Position numbers and translations under genes: made by a program. Positions 15,303 through 22,378 of a stretch of 37,846 bases of DNA are shown in pieces. The notes under the pieces were generated by a model, which saw only the letters and a program-made list of their open reading frames with translations, was not told the DNA's origin and did no database searches. The stretch's first letter is position 1, and each line of letters starts with the position of its first letter. This DNA comes from Clostridia bacterium (GTDB lineage: Bacteria > Bacillota > Clostridia > Christensenellales > Aristaeellaceae), in contig JAGBDL010000048.1 of assembly GCA_017937505.1 (NCBI GenBank), positions 1 to 37,846 on the forward strand, written 5' to 3'.

Positions 15303-16604
15303 GTGTTTGAAATTGAAATGGACGAGCGTCCGGCAGCTTCCATTAAGGTTGTGGGTTGCGGCGGCGGCGGCGGAAATGCGCTCAACCGCATGGTTGACTG
15401 CGGCGTGACCGGCGTTGACTTCATTGCGGTCAACACCGACGTGCAGGCGCTGCGCACCAGCCGGGCTGCGACCATGATCCAGATCGGCGAGAAGCTGACC
15501 AAGGGCTTGGGCGCCGGCGCGACGCCGGAGATCGGCAAGAAGGCCGCCGAGGAGAGCCGCGAGGAGATCGCCAACGCGCTCAAGGGCGCGGATCTGGTGT
15601 TCGTCACCGCCGGCATGGGCGGCGGCACCGGCACGGGCGCTGCGCCCGTCGTGGCCGAGATCGCCCGCGACATGGGAATCCTGACCATCGCTGTGGTGAC
15701 CAAGCCGTTCGCCTTCGAGGGCAAGACCCGCATGCGCAAGGCCGAGGCCGGCATCGACGAGCTCAAGCAGCGCGTGGACACGCTGGTCGTCATCCCCAAC
15801 GAGCGCCTGCTGCAGGTCTGCCCGAAGGGCACCTCCTTCAAGGGCGCGTTCAACTTCGCGGACGACGTGCTGCGCCAGGGCATCCAGGGCATTTCCGACC
15901 TGATTTCCCAGACCGGCATCATCAACCTGGACTTTGCGGACGTGAAGGCCGTCATGGAATCCGGCGGCATGGCGCATCTGGGCATCGGCGTGGGCAAGGG
16001 CGAAAAGGCCATGGCCGACGCGGCGCAGAACGCGATCTCCTCTCCGATGCTGGAGACGAGCATCGACGGCGCGCGCGCGGTGCTCATCAATGTGACCTGC
16101 AACTCCGACTGCTCCATCGTGGACATCAACGACGCCGTCGAGATGATCACCGCCGCCGCGGACAGCGAGGCGAACATCATCTTCGGCGCGAGCATCGACG
16201 ATACGCTCGAGGATGAGGTGCACATCACCGTCATCGCGACCGGCTTTGAGAAGGTGCCGTTCCCGCCGCGCGCGTCCAGCGCCGAGCGTCCGGCCTCCCT
16301 GCCCAGCCAGGCGGCGTATGTGCCGCAGAGCTACGGCGCGGCCTATCAACCGCAGCCCCAGAACCGCAGCTACACCCGCTACGACGCGGCCTACACGCCG
16401 GTGACCGGCTATGCCCAGAACCCGGCCGAGCCGGAGGTACCCACGTTCCTGAACGACAACGCGGGCAGCCAGCGCGTCTCCCCGTTCGCCGCGATGCCGG
16501 ACATGCCGGCCCAGCCGGCGGAGCCGGAGCGTCCGCAGGCGGAGGATCAGCGCGCGCCGCGCTCCTTCATGGACGGCATCCCCGCGTACATGCGCCGCAA
16601 GTAA
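15303..16604 (+). CDS. ftsZ: Cell division GTPase FtsZ
   Basis: FtsZ is the tubulin-like GTPase that builds the Z ring. The 433-residue protein shows the N-terminal [13 protein letters not shown] loop, the tubulin signature GGGTGTG at residues 106-112, the NTDVQAL segment and the synergy loop with [12 protein letters not shown] Pro/Gln/Ala-rich linker of about 100 residues follows, ending in the conserved tail peptide [10 protein letters not shown] that binds FtsA and other partners. The start is a GTG with AAGGGGG eight bases upstream. A terminator lies 15 bases after the stop. Confidence 0.97.
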   Translation: MFEIEMDERPAASIKVVGCGGGGGNALNRMVDCGVTGVDFIAVNTDVQALRTSRAATMIQIGEKLTKGLGAGATPEIGKKAAEESREEIANALKGADLVFVTAGMGGGTGTGAAPVVAEIARDMGILTIAVVTKPFAFEGKTRMRKAEAGIDELKQRVDTLVVIPNERLLQVCPKGTSFKGAFNFADDVLRQGIQGISDLISQTGIINLDFADVKAVMESGGMAHLGIGVGKGEKAMADAAQNAISSPMLETSIDGARAVLINVTCNSDCSIVDINDAVEMITAAADSEANIIFGASIDDTLEDEVHITVIATGFEKVPFPPRASSAERPASLPSQAAYVPQSYGAAYQPQPQNRSYTRYDAAYTPVTGYAQNPAEPEVPTFLNDNAGSQRVSPFAAMPDMPAQPAEPERPQAEDQRAPRSFMDGIPAYMRRK

Positions 16605-16618
16605 GAATCACAAACAAG

Positions 16619-16643
16619 TGCCGGCCCTCGTGGCCGGCATTTT
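16619..16643 (+). terminator. Intrinsic terminator after ftsZ
   Basis: TGCCGGCC (16619-16626) pairs with GGCCGGCA (16632-16639), followed by TTTT. The next gene starts 20 bases later without an evident promoter, so it may depend on readthrough. Confidence 0.8.
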
Positions 16644-16663
16644 GATCGAACAGGAGAAGCTGT

Positions 16664-18238
16664 ATGGTGAAATGGGTCAAGGCGAGTGTGCTGTCACTCT
16701 ATACGCTGATGATGCTGCTCATCATGGTGCTGCTGTTGTTTTTCTTCCCTGTCACGGAGTTTGCGTGCAAGCGGGTGTTCCTTTTGCCGCAATGGGCCAT
16801 GCTGCTCCTGGGCACGGGCGTGCTGGGGGCGGCCATCTGGCTGGCGATGCGATCGCACGGGGGCAGGGCGAGGGATCATGCGCCGGTGCGTGCGGTGTTC
16901 TGGCTGGGCCTGCTCCTTGTGCAGCTGGCGTTTTGCTATTTCAGCTATTTCCTGACCGGCTGGGATGCTGGCATGATGCTGGAGTATGCGCACTGGATGG
17001 GCGTTTATGACATCGTGGAGGTCAATAATTTCTATTACTCCATGCATCCGAACAATGTGCTGATCACGATGATTTTCGCCGGAATCATGCGGGGATTCAA
17101 ATTCATCGTCGGCGGCGAGCCGGGAATTGAACGCTGTGCCTTCGCGGTCATCGCCGTGCAGTGCGTGATCAATACGATGACAGGCGCGCTCTGCCAGAGC
17201 ATTGCGCGCAGATGGACAAAATCCGAGGCGTTTTCCTGGATGGTTGCAGGCACCTACGCGGTGTTCGTGGGGCTGTCTCCCTGGCTGATGATTCCGTACA
17301 CGGACAGCTTCAGCCTGATCTTTCCGGTGCTGATCCTCTGGCTCTATCAGCGGTGGGGCGACAGGAAGGCTGCGGCCTGGATCGGCATTGGATTGCTGAG
17401 CGGCATCGGATACCTGATCAAGCCGCAGACGGCCATCGTGACGATTGCGTTGGTGATCATCGAGGGGGCGAAGCTGATTGCCCGACGCGGCGTGAAGTGC
17501 ATGTTGCTGCGCCTGGGCAGCATGCTGCTGTCGGCGGCGCTGATGGTCGGGCCGTTTTTTGACGCGGTGGTCAAGCGATCCGGCTTTGAGCTCGATGCGC
17601 AGCTCAACATCGGCGCGCTGCATTTTGCGATGATGGGACTGAACCGGGAGACAAACGGCGGGTTCAGCGCGGAGGATGAGCACATTACGCTGGCTGCGCT
17701 GGACAAGGCGGGCAGAACGGAGATCCAGCTGCAGGAAATCCGCAAACGGCTTGAAGCATTCGGGCCGCAGGGCCTGCTTGAGCATTTGAAGAAAAAGATG
17801 CTGACCAACTATGCGGACGGCACGTTTGCCTGGGGCGTTGAGGGCCAGTTTTTCGACCGGCTGATCGAGGACAAGCATCCCGTGATTTCGCCGCTTCTCA
17901 AGCGCTGGATCTATCCGGATGAGAACGGAGACTTTTCCGGCTTTGCGACGGTTCAGCAGTGCATATGGCTGGCGCTTTTGCTGGGCGGTCTCCTGAGTCT
18001 GGCGGCATACGGCGCCATGAAACAGGATGTGGCGCAGTATGGCCTGCTGCTGGTGATGATGCTTTCGGTGATTGGACTGACGGCGTTTGAGCTGATTTTC
18101 GAGGCTCGCGCGCGGTATCTGCTGGCTTATGCGCCGATATACATCCTGCTTGGAATCGGAGGCCTGTGGTATGGCATCGAGCGTATCCGCGCAGGCGCAG
18201 GCCGTTCTGCCGGATCAATGAATCGCAGACAGGAATGA
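16664..18238 (+). CDS. Polytopic membrane protein resembling GT-C glycosyltransferases
   Basis: This 524-residue protein has about ten to twelve predicted membrane segments. After the second or third helix comes a loop with WDAGMMLEYAHW and then NNFYYSMHPNNVLITM. An acidic residue in the first loop and a YYxxHPNN-like motif are features of GT-C lipid-linked-sugar transferases (PMT/ArnT and teichoic-acid-glycosylation types). The region about 315-420 is a soluble outer domain (FAMMGLNRETNGGFS and on). The likely role is transfer of a sugar from polyprenyl phosphate to a cell-surface polymer or protein. AGGAG is seven bases before ATG. It follows ftsZ but has no known division role; substrate and acceptor are unknown. 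Confidence 0.65.
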   Translation: MVKWVKASVLSLYTLMMLLIMVLLLFFFPVTEFACKRVFLLPQWAMLLLGTGVLGAAIWLAMRSHGGRARDHAPVRAVFWLGLLLVQLAFCYFSYFLTGWDAGMMLEYAHWMGVYDIVEVNNFYYSMHPNNVLITMIFAGIMRGFKFIVGGEPGIERCAFAVIAVQCVINTMTGALCQSIARRWTKSEAFSWMVAGTYAVFVGLSPWLMIPYTDSFSLIFPVLILWLYQRWGDRKAAAWIGIGLLSGIGYLIKPQTAIVTIALVIIEGAKLIARRGVKCMLLRLGSMLLSAALMVGPFFDAVVKRSGFELDAQLNIGALHFAMMGLNRETNGGFSAEDEHITLAALDKAGRTEIQLQEIRKRLEAFGPQGLLEHLKKKMLTNYADGTFAWGVEGQFFDRLIEDKHPVISPLLKRWIYPDENGDFSGFATVQQCIWLALLLGGLLSLAAYGAMKQDVAQYGLLLVMMLSVIGLTAFELIFEARARYLLAYAPIYILLGIGGLWYGIERIRAGAGRSAGSMNRRQE

Positions 18239-18249
18239 AGAGAACAGAA

Positions 18250-18290
18250 AACGAGGCTGCAAAGCGTTTGCTCATGCAGCCTCGTTTTTA
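18250..18290. terminator. Bidirectional terminator between convergent genes
   Basis: AACGAGGCTGCA (18250-18261) pairs perfectly with TGCAGCCTCGTT (18275-18286). The plus strand ends in TTTTT and the minus strand in TTTT-rich sequence, so it can serve both the gene ending at 18238 and the one ending at 18324. Confidence 0.88.
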
Positions 18291-18323
18291 TCAAGCGATG
18301 CGGAAGAGGGGGACGGCCTGCTT

Positions 18324-19019
18324 TTACAGGAACTTGATCGTGGAGCGCACCTTGCGCCAGAGGTAGTTGTAGTAGGAATACCAGTTGCGCGGGGTGGTCA
18401 GGCGAATCTGATAGAGCGCCTTCTCGTGCGCCACGATGATGACGCGGCCGTTCATCTCGTAGGTCTTCGTGCCGTCGTTGTAGTCGGCCTTGTAGTAGCA
18501 GTAGTAGCCGTTGCCGGTGCCAAAGCTGCCGGAGGCGATTTCGCCCGGGGTGAAGGTGGTGAAGCTGGCGGCCAGCTCCTCCAGCGTGGATTCCAGACGG
18601 GCACGCGCGTCAGACGCGGTCTGCGACAGACCCATGTTGTACTTCTCGATGGTGATGCGGGTCTGATAGCCGTCCGGCTCCATCATCTCGCTCTTGGGCT
18701 CGACGAACTGGACGGTCGTGTCCTGGTTGGTGTTCGGATTGAGGAGCCAGGTGTAGGGGATGGAGAAGGAGACGCCCATGGCCGTGTTCTCGTAGGTCTC
18801 ATACACGAATTTCGGCGTGGGCTCCGGGGTCGGCGTGGGCTTGTCGATCGGGTCGATGGCGACCGGCGTGGCCAGCGGATTGTCCGGCGTCAGCAGGTCG
18901 AAGTCGATCTGGGGCACGCCTTCGCCTGCGTTTGCCGCAGCAGCGCCGGGCAGGGCCTCGGCGCTGGCCAGCGCGGACGTCATCAGCGCGCAGGCGAGAA
19001 GGAGAAGAAAACGCTTCAT
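18324..19019 (-). CDS. Secreted protein of unknown function with PsbP/DUF1795-like domain
   Basis: The 231-residue protein starts with a signal peptide (MKRFLLLLACALMTSALASA), then a low-complexity part with a TP repeat linker (PTPTPEPTP) near residue 62. The mature domain from about residue 75 (GVSFSIPYTWLLNPN, TRITIEKYNMG, then alternating strands to WRKVRSTIKFL) resembles the PsbP/Mog1-like fold of DUF1795-type lipoproteins, where a FSIPxxW motif is common. There is no lipobox cysteine, so it is probably secreted or wall-associated. GGAGG precedes the ATG. It has its own promoter, back to back with the promoter of the dehydrogenase gene at 19201. Function is unknown. Confidence 0.75.
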   Translation of the reverse strand: MKRFLLLLACALMTSALASAEALPGAAAANAGEGVPQIDFDLLTPDNPLATPVAIDPIDKPTPTPEPTPKFVYETYENTAMGVSFSIPYTWLLNPNTNQDTTVQFVEPKSEMMEPDGYQTRITIEKYNMGLSQTASDARARLESTLEELAASFTTFTPGEIASGSFGTGNGYYCYYKADYNDGTKTYEMNGRVIIVAHEKALYQIRLTTPRNWYSYYNYLWRKVRSTIKFL

Positions 19020-19076
19020 ATTACAGACCTCCGTTCAGAAGCTGATATCGCATACAGGATGGATGATGGTATTGTC

Positions 19077-19105
19077 AGTATAGCAGGTTGAACAGAAAAA
19101 GTCAA
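19077..19105 (-). promoter_or_regulatory. Promoter of the secreted-protein gene
   Basis: On the minus strand TTGACT (19105-19100) and TATACT (19082-19077) are separated by exactly 17 bases. The leader is about 50 bases. Its -35 box lies seven bases from the palindrome at 19112-19131. Confidence 0.82.
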
Positions 19106-19111
19106 CGGCGC

Positions 19112-19147
19112 GCCATGCTTGAAAGCATGGCAGCGGCGGCGTATAAT
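19112..19147 (+). promoter_or_regulatory. Dehydrogenase promoter with a palindrome over the -35 box
   Basis: TTGAAA (19119-19124) and TATAAT (19142-19147) have a 17-base spacer. The -35 box is inside the perfect inverted repeat GCCATGCTT-GA-AAGCATGGC (19112-19131). The palindrome lies between two divergent promoters, which is a usual place for an operator; the protein that would bind is not identified. Confidence 0.7.
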
Positions 19148-19200
19148 GGAAAGGAGAGAGGACGCCGGGCGGACGCTGCCCGGGAAAGGATGGGGCTGGA

Positions 19201-20154
19201 ATGAAAATCGTTGTGCTGGACGGGTATACGCTCTGCCCGGGCGATCTGAGCATGGACGCGCTCGGGGAGCTGGGCGAGGTGACGTTTTACGACAGGACGC
19301 CGCAGGAGGAGATTGCGCAGCGCATCGGCGACGCGCCGGTGGTGCTGACGAACAAGGCGCGCATCACGCGCGAGGTGATGGACGCCTGCCCGCAGATGAA
19401 ATACATCGGCGTGCTGGCGACGGGCTACAACGTGGTGGATCTCCCGGCGGCGAAGGAGCGGGGCATTGTCGTCACGAACGTGCCTGCCTACTCGACCCAG
19501 GCCGTTGCGCAGCACACGATGGCGCTGCTGCTGGCCTCCATGAGCCGGGTGAGCGAGTACGACGCGCGGGTCAAGCAGGGCGCCTGGAGCGCCAGCCCGG
19601 ACTTCTGCTTCTATGCCGGGCCGATGGAGGAGATCGCGGGCAAGACGCTGGGCATCGTCGGCTTCGGCCACATCGGTCAGGCGGTTGCGCGCGCGGCGCT
19701 GGGCCTTGGCATGCGGGTGATCGTACACACGCGCACGCCGAAGGCGGGCCTTGAGCAGGTGGAATTCGTGACGCTGGACGAGCTGCTTCAGCGAAGCGAC
19801 GTGATTACGCTGCACTGCCCGCTGACGGAAAGGACGCGCGGGCTTATCGGCAGCGATGCGATGGCCCGGATGAAGGACGGCGTGCGCGTGATCAACACGG
19901 CGCGCGGGCCGCTGGTGGACGAAAGCGCGATGGCCGAGGCGCTTTTGCGCGGCAAGGTGGCCTGCTACATGGCGGACGTGCTTTCCGCCGAGCCGCCGGC
20001 TCCGGACAATCCGCTGCTTGCCGCGCCCAATACGATTCTCACGCCGCACGTCGCCTGGGCGCCGAGGCAGACGCGGACGCGCCTGCTGGAGATTGCCGTG
20101 GGCAATGTGCGCGCATTTCTCGATGGCGCGCCCCGCAACGTGGTCTCCGTATGA
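19201..20154 (+). CDS. D-2-hydroxyacid dehydrogenase (glycerate dehydrogenase/hydroxypyruvate reductase-like)
   Basis: The 317-residue protein is an NAD(P)-dependent D-2-hydroxyacid dehydrogenase that reduces a 2-keto acid such as hydroxypyruvate or glyoxylate. The cofactor loop is GIVGFGHIGQAVA near residue 150. The catalytic set is Arg in NTARGPLVDE, Glu in VLSAEPP and His in TPHVAWA. GVLATGYNVVDLPAA in the substrate domain is typical of the HprA subgroup. It stands alone between promoters, so the context does not fix the substrate. AAAGGA lies a little over ten bases before the ATG. Confidence 0.88.
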   Translation: MKIVVLDGYTLCPGDLSMDALGELGEVTFYDRTPQEEIAQRIGDAPVVLTNKARITREVMDACPQMKYIGVLATGYNVVDLPAAKERGIVVTNVPAYSTQAVAQHTMALLLASMSRVSEYDARVKQGAWSASPDFCFYAGPMEEIAGKTLGIVGFGHIGQAVARAALGLGMRVIVHTRTPKAGLEQVEFVTLDELLQRSDVITLHCPLTERTRGLIGSDAMARMKDGVRVINTARGPLVDESAMAEALLRGKVACYMADVLSAEPPAPDNPLLAAPNTILTPHVAWAPRQTRTRLLEIAVGNVRAFLDGAPRNVVSV

Positions 20155-20216
20155 GCGCATGTTGACTGACCGAAGGGGAAAAGAGAAAAGAATTTGCGCG
20201 CAGCTTGAAGTTTTCT

Positions 20217-20244
20217 GTTGATTTCGTCCAATTTTTTGCTATAA
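20217..20244 (+). promoter_or_regulatory. Promoter of the cytidylate-kinase-like gene
   Basis: TTGATT (20217-20222) and a perfect TATAAT (20239-20244) are separated by 16 bases. The leader to 20295 is about 45 bases and has an inverted repeat AAGTGA/TCACTT around 20247-20273. Confidence 0.78.
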
Positions 20245-20294
20245 TTTAAGTGAGGATACTCCACGATCACTTGAAACAGGCAGGAGGGATCAGG

Positions 20295-20921
20295 ATGGAT
20301 AATCATGTGATTACGATTGCGCGCAGCTATGGCAGCGGCGGACGGCGCATGGGCCGGATGCTGGCCAAGGAGCTTGGCTACGAGTTTTATGACCGTGAGA
20401 TTCTGCGCATCGCGTCCGACGAGAGCGGAATCAACGAGGATCTGTTCAGGCAGGCTGACGAGACCAAGCAGCACATGCCGCTGTTCCGCATCGCCCGGGA
20501 GATGTACACGGGCGAGGTGATCCCGCCGGACAGCGAGGATTTCATCTCCAACGAAAACCTGTTCAGGTATCAGGCGAAGATCATCCGAGAGCTGGCCGCC
20601 ACGCGCAACTGCGTGATCGTGGGCCGCTGCGCGAACTACATCCTGCGCGGGCGGGAGAACGTGATGAACGTGTTCGTCACTGCGCCGGTGGTCGACTGCG
20701 TGCGCCGCGTGATGCAGGAGGATGGGCTGGATCTGGAGGCCGCGGAAAAGAAGATCAAGAAGATCGACAAGCGCCGCGCGGACTACTTCAAGTACTTCAC
20801 GGGCCGCCAGTGGCACGACGCCGCGCTGTACGATCTGTGCCTGAACACCGGGCATATGCCGGAGGAAAAGTGCCTGGAGGTCGTCAAGGCCTACATGAAG
20901 GCGCGCTTTGAGATGGAGTAA
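20295..20921 (+). CDS. Cytidylate kinase-like family protein
   Basis: The 208-residue protein belongs to the cytidylate-kinase-2-like group of P-loop kinases. The phosphate loop is SYGSGGRRMGRML near residue 9, FYDREIL and the LID-like region with RRADYFKYFTGRQWHDAALYD are typical. CVIVGRCANYIL near residue 115 is the conserved middle motif. These proteins are widespread in clostridia but their substrate is not settled; some may phosphorylate CMP, others may not. AGGAGGG is six bases before ATG. A strong terminator follows, so it is a single-gene unit. Confidence 0.85.
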   Translation: MDNHVITIARSYGSGGRRMGRMLAKELGYEFYDREILRIASDESGINEDLFRQADETKQHMPLFRIAREMYTGEVIPPDSEDFISNENLFRYQAKIIRELAATRNCVIVGRCANYILRGRENVMNVFVTAPVVDCVRRVMQEDGLDLEAAEKKIKKIDKRRADYFKYFTGRQWHDAALYDLCLNTGHMPEEKCLEVVKAYMKARFEME

Positions 20922-20941
20922 TTCACAGGCAGCATAACCTG

Positions 20942-20966
20942 GCGCATGCTTCGGCATGCGCTTTTT
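20942..20966 (+). terminator. Intrinsic terminator with UUCG tetraloop
   Basis: GCGCATGC (20942-20949) and GCATGCGC (20954-20961) enclose TTCG, followed by five T. Confidence 0.95.
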
Positions 20967-20992
20967 GGCGGGCTTCGGCGCAGGATACGGCC

Positions 20993-21021
20993 TTGCATCC
21001 GGGCGGCAAACCGGCTATAAT
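20993..21021 (+). promoter_or_regulatory. Promoter of tdk
   Basis: TTGCAT (20993-20998) and TATAAT (21016-21021) with a 17-base spacer; the leader is about 45 bases. Confidence 0.75.
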
Positions 21022-21070
21022 AGACGCATTGCATAACAACGCCGCCCGCGGCGAATGAGGAGACAGAAGA

Positions 21071-21643
21071 ATGGCGAAGCTGTATTTCCGCTATGGAGCG
21101 ATGGGCTCGAGCAAGACGGCCAATGCGGTCATGGTGCAGTACAATTACAGGGAACGCGGCTGCGAGGTGCTGATGCTCAAGCCGAAGCTGGAAAACCGCG
21201 ACGGCGCGACGATCGTGCGCTCCCGCTGCGGCCTGGAGACGCAGTGCCGCTTTGTGGAGGAGCTGGACAGCATCTCCCTGGACGGCATCTCCTGCGTGAT
21301 CGTCGATGAGGCGCACTTTCTGACGAGCGCGCAGGTGCGCCGCCTGGTGGATATCGTCGATGAACGCGACATCCCCGTGATCTGCTACGGCCTGCGCACG
21401 GATTTCCGGGGCGAGCTCTTCGAGGGCAGCCGCGAGCTGCTGTGCTGGGCGGACACCATCGAGGAGATCAAGACCATCTGCTGGTGCGGCAGAAAGGCGA
21501 CGTTCAACGCGCGCGTGCATGACGGCAAGATCGTGCGCGAGGGCGAGCAGATCATGCTGGGCGGCAATTCCACCTATATCAGCCTGTGCCGCAGACATTG
21601 GAAGAGCGGCGAGCTGGGCAGCGCGCCGAATCTGAACGATTGA
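21071..21643 (+). CDS. tdk: Thymidine kinase (type II)
   Basis: The 190-residue enzyme phosphorylates thymidine with ATP for nucleoside salvage. It has the P-loop GAMGSSKTANAV near residue 9, slightly unlike the common GPMFSGKT, the DEAHFL magnesium motif near residue 78, and a zinc lasso with CWCG near residue 140 and CRRHW near residue 180. The thymidine-binding region is YISL. One zinc ligand pair is CxC instead of the usual CxxC and another is CxxH, so zinc binding may be altered. GAGGAGA is seven bases before the ATG. Confidence 0.92.
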   Translation: MAKLYFRYGAMGSSKTANAVMVQYNYRERGCEVLMLKPKLENRDGATIVRSRCGLETQCRFVEELDSISLDGISCVIVDEAHFLTSAQVRRLVDIVDERDIPVICYGLRTDFRGELFEGSRELLCWADTIEEIKTICWCGRKATFNARVHDGKIVREGEQIMLGGNSTYISLCRRHWKSGELGSAPNLND

Positions 21644-21668
21644 CGCGGTGGAAAAAGATGTATAGAAT
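21640..21668 (+). promoter_or_regulatory. Promoter of the rubrerythrin gene
   Basis: TTGACG (21640-21645), overlapping the tdk stop, and TAGAAT (21663-21668) are separated by 17 bases. Transcription would start near 21675, inside the 5' arm of the hairpin at 21668-21702. Confidence 0.55.
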
Positions 21669-21706
21669 CCCTCCCTGTGGGCAACCTGCCGGCAGGGAGG
21701 GATTTT
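21668..21706 (+). terminator. tdk terminator hairpin that also contains the rubrerythrin ribosome site
   Basis: TCCCTCCCTG (21668-21677) pairs perfectly with CAGGGAGGGA (21693-21702), followed by TTTTG. The 3' arm includes GGGAGGG, the ribosome site of the gene at 21709. A transcript from tdk would form the hairpin and hide the site, while one started near 21675 would not. Confidence 0.75.
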
Positions 21707-21708
21707 GT

Positions 21709-22311
21709 ATGGAATTCAAAGAGAGCCAGACCCGGGAAAACCTGATGCGCGCGTTTGCCGGCGAAAGCCAGGCGAGAAACCGCTACACCTTCTCGGCGAG
21801 CGTGGCCAGGAGCGCGGGGCTGCATGGCGTGGAACGCATCTTCCGCTTTACCGCCGAGCAGGAGAAGGAGCACGCGGAGCTGTTTCTCAAGCATCTGGCG
21901 TCCAGCGAGGGCGAGAGCATCCACATCGACGGCAGCTATCCGGTGGAAAACACGGCCTGGATGCCGGCAAGGCTGCTGCGCAGCGCGCAGCACAACGAAT
22001 ACGAGGAGGCAAGCCGCGTCTATCCGCAGTTTGCGCAGATTGCCAGGGAGGAGGGCTTCCCGGCGGTGGCCGGCACGTTTGAGCTGATCGCCGCCATCGA
22101 GCAGACGCACGGTGACCGCTTTGGCCTGCTCGCGCAGCGGCTGGAGGAGGGAAGGCTCTTCAAGGCCGAGCATGAGGTCGCCTGGCTGTGCCTCAACTGC
22201 GGTCACGTCCATGTCGGCACGCAGGCGCCGCCGGTCTGCCCGGCCTGCAAGCACGCGCAGGGCTACTTTGTGCGCGCGGACGCGGCGGAGCTCTTTGTGC
22301 CGCAGGGGTAA
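21709..22311 (+). CDS. rbr: Rubrerythrin
   Basis: Rubrerythrin is a di-iron peroxidase that protects anaerobes from hydrogen peroxide. The 200-residue product has a four-helix ferritin-like domain with iron ligands in AGESQARNRYTF (E19), AEQEKEHAE (near residue 53) and AAIEQTHGDRF (near residue 130). A C-terminal rubredoxin domain has two cysteine pairs, CLNCG and CPACK. This order and length are those of classic rubrerythrin. The gene has a perfect ribosome site six bases before ATG, placed in the hairpin described at 21668. Its presence supports an anaerobic host. Confidence 0.95.
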   Translation: MEFKESQTRENLMRAFAGESQARNRYTFSASVARSAGLHGVERIFRFTAEQEKEHAELFLKHLASSEGESIHIDGSYPVENTAWMPARLLRSAQHNEYEEASRVYPQFAQIAREEGFPAVAGTFELIAAIEQTHGDRFGLLAQRLEEGRLFKAEHEVAWLCLNCGHVHVGTQAPPVCPACKHAQGYFVRADAAELFVPQG

Positions 22312-22324
22312 GCGTGGGAAAAGG

Positions 22325-22358
22325 AAAACGCCCGAAGAAGCCGAGGATTCTTCGGGCG
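22325..22358 (-). terminator. Terminator of leuA
   Basis: CGCCCGAAGAA (22329-22339) pairs perfectly with TTCTTCGGGCG (22348-22358). On the minus strand it is followed by a T-rich run (22328-22325 and beyond), so it ends the leuA transcript. On the plus strand no T tract follows, although it may still shorten rubrerythrin mRNA. Confidence 0.8.
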
Positions 22359-22378
22359 CACGCTTTCCAAGGAAGCGG

